Source: Cylindrotheca closterium (lineage: Eukaryota; Bacillariophyta; Bacillariophyceae; Bacillariales; Bacillariaceae). From it: a stretch of DNA of 21,551 bases. The stretch spans positions 1-21,551 of the forward strand of contig CAKOGP040001513.1 of assembly GCA_933822405.4 (NCBI GenBank), in the 5' to 3' direction. A program made the position numbers and the translations under genes. Numbering within the stretch: the stretch's first letter is position 1; each line of letters starts with the position of its first letter. The notes beneath the pieces were generated by a model, which had not been told where the DNA came from, did no database searches, and saw only the letters and a list, made by a program, of their open reading frames with translations. Positions 17,353 through 21,551 of the stretch are shown here, piece by piece.

Positions 17353-18504
17353 GTGAGAGAACTTTTCCCCTTTGTCATCTGCCCACAACAACAAACCAGA
17401 CATGCCGACCACCCAACGTGGCACAATGATTCTCCGACTGTTCCAACTGCTAGCGTCCAACCTGCGAGTACAACCACTCCATCAGTTGGCAATGCAATTG
17501 GTAAAGCGTCCAACGCTATTGAACCTGGTAACACCCCTGCAAGTCTCGATTTTGCCATCAAGACACTCATGCAGCGGCCCTTGAACGGACCACTCATGCA
17601 GTCCCTTCAACGTGACGGTATCTTCTGTTTCAGAGACCTCCTGTTGCGCAAAGACACGGATCTCCTAGACCTGAAGTACGACGCACCCATCACTGATGGG
17701 AGTGGTGCAAATACAGGCCGAACAAAGCTGACACAGCTTGACAAGGCTAACCGTGGCATCATCAATGCACTCCTTGGTTACACCTACATACGCTCAGATG
17801 TTCAACATGATCCAATCACTACTATTCACAACTGTATGAACATCAACGTTGAAGCATTTAAAGAATATAGGTATAGCGGAAGTTTTATAACTTATAGTCA
17901 TTCTACTATTCCTCAACCTTTAGTTGCTAAGCCTGATCGCCGTACACCCGCTGATTCCTTTCAAAAGAGTTTGAAACTAGATCCTGATGCGTAACCTGTT
18001 CTGAATATTGACTCAGAATGGGACATCTTCAATCAATCTTTTCGTTCCACCACTTGTGTTCATAACACACTGAACGTTCTGGATCACTCCTACGTTCCTG
18101 CCTCTGCGGACGACAAACAAACAGCAGGCCTTCATGCATCTTTGTCACCAAGCTGCAGACCAACACTGGTAAATCTCTGGTACAAAAGTATCAGCAGACG
18201 TACGATGCTCAACAAATTTGGGCTTAACTCAACGATAATTGTACGACCTAAGTCGCAGCCGACACGCAAGATTCTTCCCTGATGACTTGGTTGACTACCA
18301 AGAAACTTGTCAAGTTGGACTGGCCCGGCAAACACTACGCTTTTGTTCTTCATTGGCTTGAACAAGCACGACTCTATAACGAGATTGCTAGTGACGCAAC
18401 CGCAAGGTTTCTTTCCAATGCGAGGATGTTACCGTACATGAGCTTCCAGCTCCTGAACCCTCCATTCGACAAGATTTGTTTTACTTGGAACGCAAATTGC
18501 AAGG
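17353..18504 (+). pseudogene. gag: Retrotransposon Gag, third type, decayed
   Basis: The frame from 17353 is open to a TAA at 17992-17994. Coding similarity continues past the stop in the same frame (LNIDSEWDIFNQSF, then VLDHSYVPASADDKQ), shifts frame near 18125-18140, and goes on as VTKLQTNTGKSLVQKYQQTY and DAQQIWA. In-frame TAAs follow at 18225 and 18249, and then HYAFVLHWLEQARLYNEIA. The order FQKSLKLDPDA, then WDxxNxSF, LDxxYxP, a K-x-LxTxxGKxLV block, a TYDAQ block and HxFxLHWxxQxRLYE is that of a Gag domain common in diatom retroelements, different from the two copia Gags above. A better start may be ATG 17402 in another frame, with an early frameshift. Pol was not found downstream. Confidence 0.7.
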
Positions 18505-18612
18505 GTAAGTTATTATATTTGTTTGGTATTGATCTGTGGCCGACTGCTCTATTCCTTATCATGATACTCACAATATTATGCACTTCACTCCTTTTACCAC
18601 CATAATTTGCAG
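18505..18612 (+). other. Intron-like segment after the Gag relic
   Basis: GTAAGT at 18505 and TTTGCAG ending at 18612 bound 108 nt that is A/T-rich, the usual size for diatom introns. Just before it, one frame reads PSIRQDLFYLERKLQ, which looks coding. Whether it was ever spliced is unknown; retroelement ORFs normally lack introns. Confidence 0.25.
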
Positions 18613-18910
18613 TTTCCTTGATGAATTTGTTAAATCCTTGAACCCTCAATTGTAAAACAAGCAGAAGCCAACAAGAACCAAGCATCCCATTCAGTTCTCG
18701 GCGAGCACTATTGACGAATGGTGGGTGGAAGGATCTGGACAACACCAACAACAACAACGGAAAACAAAGCCTAATACTTTTTGTATATTATGGATTGGGA
18801 CTTGGATTGGGGGCGCGCCAAGAACGATGCACCCATGTCTTGTTGTGTGTGGCGGCTGATCCGATGATCCAAGAACGAATACCCCCTTGCACATGATGTG
18901 GCAATCATAT
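18613..18910. other. No gene seen
   Basis: A short stretch follows the intron-like segment with no recognisable coding sequence. It may be leftover retroelement DNA, but no Pol motif is visible. Confidence 0.4.
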
Positions 18911-19098
18911 AACCAACCAACCAACCAACCAACCAACCAACCAACCAACCAACCAACCAACCAACCAACCAAACAAACAAACAAACAAACAAACAAACAA
19001 ACAAACAAACAAACAAACAAACAAACAAACAAACAAACAAACAAACAAACAAACAAACAAACAAACAAACAAACAAACAAACAAACAAACAAACAAAC
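18911..19098. repeat. Compound tetranucleotide microsatellite (AACC)15(AAAC)32
   Basis: About 15 uninterrupted AACC units (18911-18970) switch directly to about 32 uninterrupted AAAC units (18971-19098). There are no interruptions in either tract, so the array is young or actively slipping. All long open frames over it, such as the - strand CLFV repeat, follow from the repeat. Confidence 0.97.
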
Positions 19099-19099
19099 A

Positions 19100-20454
19100 G
19101 ACGATTGCCACCATCACAATGTCATACTACTTTACAACTACACTTTGCCCGCCTGCTTTTGAACTCCCATCCACAAGAAACTATCCAAGGAGACAAACCA
19201 ATTGATATATCCTACTGTACACGAACCCAAAACGACAGTCACAAACACTTTGTGTGTGGCAATAATATTGTATATTGTCGATCCTTCATCATTGTTAGAA
19301 TGAATGAATGATTGAATCATGACAATGCAGCAAGCAGTAGCAGACAACAACCAGAAGGGCCTAATCTGTCACTCTGTACAGATGTAACCTTTAATTTTAC
19401 AGAAAAAACTTGTATTTTTATATTGAAAATGAACAATTGACAATTGGAGTAGGTCCTAATAGGACAAGTACGATGGTCGTTATCAATGTTATTCGGCACT
19501 TCAATTCCAAACTGTTGGCCATACTAGAAACGTACAGTATTGTTGATTTCACAGGAGCTCGCATATGACTGCTTCTCGGCAAGGTACGAAGGTGGAAACC
19601 TTTCCTATTTAGAACCTACTACTGCTACCAACAGCAAAGGAGCAGGTCAATAGTAAACCTTTGGCAATGGATAACCATACTACTTACCAACCAAATGTCA
19701 GAATAATGGCAACAGCGATCGAATCAAAATTGGAGAATTTTGTGAGCTCAAACACCGATAGTCGTATTTGCAAGGTATAGTTCTCTAGGTAGGATGAATG
19801 AATGAATCGATTTTGGGGAATAACCGGCCAGGGGGAGTAGTAGCACGGTGCGTAATCAATTGATCATATCGTTAGCATGGGCTACTGTAGTACTTTCAAA
19901 AGGTAAAAGTGACAAATACTGTAGAGTACCGGTACCGGCCCGGCGGTATGTATGCACTCCCTTCAATAATTGGCGCACAGTCGTGAGCCTTCTACTTTAC
20001 ATCCTCATGTACAGGTTATGAGTCTTTGATCGCACCCGTTGTACCGGTAGGTGCATCACAGGTTTTTCGCTTTTTTCCCCCGTTTTTATTCGGAAAAATA
20101 AATACTGCACACGCAGAAATTTGGCACATGTGATATATATGTGCACAGGGAGTATTTGAAATTGACGTATTTTTTGTACTAAAGCCACGGCAATCCGTGA
20201 TCCAACGGTATTCATTCACGGATGGTGTAAGTGACACTGGACTATTTGAAAATCAAATACTACCTCTAAAGTAACCCGGAAGCTAGCCAATCAAAACTAA
20301 GGTGTCGCTTACAAACTAAGCAAATGTGGAGGGAAAACCTTAAGCCAAAGACAATCTTTTTCTTTTCCAACAATTAAGAACACTAAAAACCAAAGAACAA
20401 CTGCGGTCTAGTTAGTCCATTGTCCATGAAATGCATAACATTTTTGTCGCTCAG
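19100..20454. other. Intergenic; nothing recognised
   Basis: No coding motif was seen. Small features are GAATGAATGAATG runs near 19300 and 19795, and a CCGGTACCGG palindrome near 19929. The last 150-200 bp should hold the promoter of the gene that starts at 20534, but no TATA box is evident. Confidence 0.4.
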
Positions 20455-20905
20455 CAATACTCCGTCGCCGTCGCTTGAGTAACTACAAACTTATCTAGCC
20501 ATCTCTGAGAAGAATCCATCAAGCAGAAGAGAAATGGCGTCGCTCCAGGTAAAGTTGATTGTGATATGTTGTGATTGTCAATCATGACCGTGACAGTGTT
20601 CGTCCCCATTGCTTGACTACTGCTTTACCCAACAATACACCGTTGTCGTCGCTTGATTATCAGTACAGACTTATCAATCCATCTCTGGGGAGAATCCATC
20701 TAGCAGAAGAGAAATGGTGTTGCTCGAGGTAACGTTGATTGTGATATGCTGCGATTGTCAATCATGACCATGACAGTGTTTGCCATTGGTTGCATTACAC
20801 TGTTGTTGTTGCTTGATTTTTACAGACTCATCAAGCCATCTCTGAGAACAATCCATCCAGCAGAAGTGAAATGGCGTCGCTCAACAAGGTAAGTTTGATT
20901 GTTGG
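20455..20905 (+). repeat. Tandem triplication of an exon with its intron flanks
   Basis: Units span 20455-20632, 20633-20792 and 20793-about 20905. Each has a GTYGTYGCTTGA block, then CCATCTCTG, AATCCATC, GCAGAAG and GAAATGG, then a GTAA donor and TTGATTGT. Units 1 and 2 also share GATTGTCAATCATGACC and TGACAGTGTT. Start codons fall at 20534, 20714 and 20871, so the repeats are 180 and 157 bp apart. Confidence 0.9.
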
Positions 20906-21551
20906 ATGTTTACATCGAAATTCGGAGAATCTTGAAAGTCACTATGCGAGTTCCTGTATGTGTTTAGTATTGTTAAAATTTGGCATTCTGCATCGCACAA
21001 TGCTACGACATGCTCTGTGTTGGAACACTAGTTTCACAACGAGATATAGATCATAGGCACACCAGTTGCGATATCAAACAAACCGTGCCTTTGTGGATAC
21101 AATTCATCCTCATGTGGAGGAGGCCGCATGACCAGTCAATTGAATAATAGCAGTTGCAAAAGGAAACTCCAAGGGGCTTCTTATTTTGATGATGTTCTGA
21201 TTCAGCATGAGCAAGAATTGCTCCATGGAGTTGCGGATGACGTTGACCTGGATGACAATACATTTGACGACCTGCTCCTTGAGCTGGAGTCGCATCTTCA
21301 CCGTATGAAGAAAGGAATCGCGTACGAATTAGCGGAGAGGCAAGACCCGTCGTATGTTTCCAATTGGGAATTTCAGTTGGCTTTCTTACAATCAAGTCAT
21401 TTTGAACCAAAAGCATCAGCTGCAAAACTGATTACCTTTTTCAAATACAAACAAGACCTCTTTGGTGAAGACAGCTTGGTTCGGGACATCACTGTGCAAG
21501 ATTTGAACCAAGATGATTTGAGCTGCTTATTGGATGGCAACATTCAGTTCT
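20534..21551 (+). CDS. CRAL-TRIO-like protein gene, 5' part, cut by the window end
   Basis: Proposed exons are 20534-20548, 20669-20728, 20826-20888 and 21206->21551, joined by GT-AG introns of 120, 97 and 317 nt, all in phase 0. Exon 1 encodes only MASLQ; exons 2 and 3 are duplicates encoding TYQSISGENPSSRREMVLLE and a similar 21-residue peptide. Exon 4 begins HEQELLHGV. It runs through an acidic stretch (DDVDLDDNTFDDL), then WEFQLAFLQSSHFEPKAS, LITFFKYKQDLFG and VRDITVQDLNQDDL. These match the segment leading into the CRAL-TRIO fold in a large diatom family, whose lipid-binding pocket would lie beyond the window. Members of the CRAL-TRIO superfamily bind small hydrophobic ligands; the ligand here is unknown. 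An alternative start is ATG 21128, in the same frame as exon 4, giving an unspliced N-terminus (MTSQLNNSSCKRKL then YFDDVLIQ). Confidence 0.65.

Noticed and set aside
18691..19162. Open frames encoding CLFV, QPTN or KQTN repeats
   Set aside because: They follow directly from the (AACC)n(AAAC)n microsatellite.
20871..21056. A 61 codon frame reading from the third ATG straight through the GTAAGT donor
   Set aside because: The strong donor and the matching donors in the other two units suggest this reading continues into an intron.

Overview
The window looks like repeat-rich nuclear DNA from a diatom, probably a raphid pennate such as Seminavis or a relative. Three things point there: three Ty1/copia-like or related Gag relics of types I associate with diatom genomes, short GT-AG introns of about 100 nt, and a CRAL-TRIO-like protein gene at the right edge. 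The assignment is from memory of protein families, not from a search. No tRNA, rRNA, CRISPR array or bacterial operon was seen. Almost everything is decayed mobile DNA; the one gene that looks alive is at 20534-21551.

Layout. 1-233 holds two copies of a ~100 bp sequence facing each other as a hairpin; a third copy is at 8862-9001. 1641-2244 is a run of three related fold-back elements. 3516-4647 (+) is an internally deleted copia element: gag, then a piece of reverse transcriptase, then a piece of RNase H. 4650-5340 is purine-rich and repetitive. 5411-6185 (-) is the C-terminal half of a second Gag, and 13283-13967 (-) is the N-terminal half of a Gag of the same kind. The two halves appear to abut at the same point of the protein. 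The DNA between them (6186-13282, about 7.1 kb) begins and ends with the same ~27 bp sequence in inverted orientation, so I read it as one large insertion in a single gag gene. No target-site duplication was found.

Inside this insertion lie a copy of the left-edge repeat, a TTAGTC-rich inverted repeat, two polypyrimidine-rich direct repeats (10340-10515, 11857-12009), two arrays of a 17 bp palindrome at an exact 31 bp period (11095-11173, 12834-12943), a four-unit repeat with alternating unit types (11231-11790), and a fragment that may be the tail of a retroelement ORF (12296-12712, -).

Right of it, 14706-14848 is a cluster of GGGGAAA palindromes, 15589-16033 is a tandem repeat of exactly 177 bp (59 codons), 17353-18504 (+) is a third, different decayed Gag preceded by a likely LTR/leader with a TATA box, and 18911-19098 is a compound (AACC)n(AAAC)n microsatellite.

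The best functional observation is at 20455-21551. A gene whose last visible exon matches the diatom CRAL-TRIO-like family has a tandemly triplicated 5' exon. Each copy carries the same short peptide, each ends at a GT donor in phase 0, and the second and third also have an AG acceptor giving exons of 60 and 63 nt, both multiples of three.
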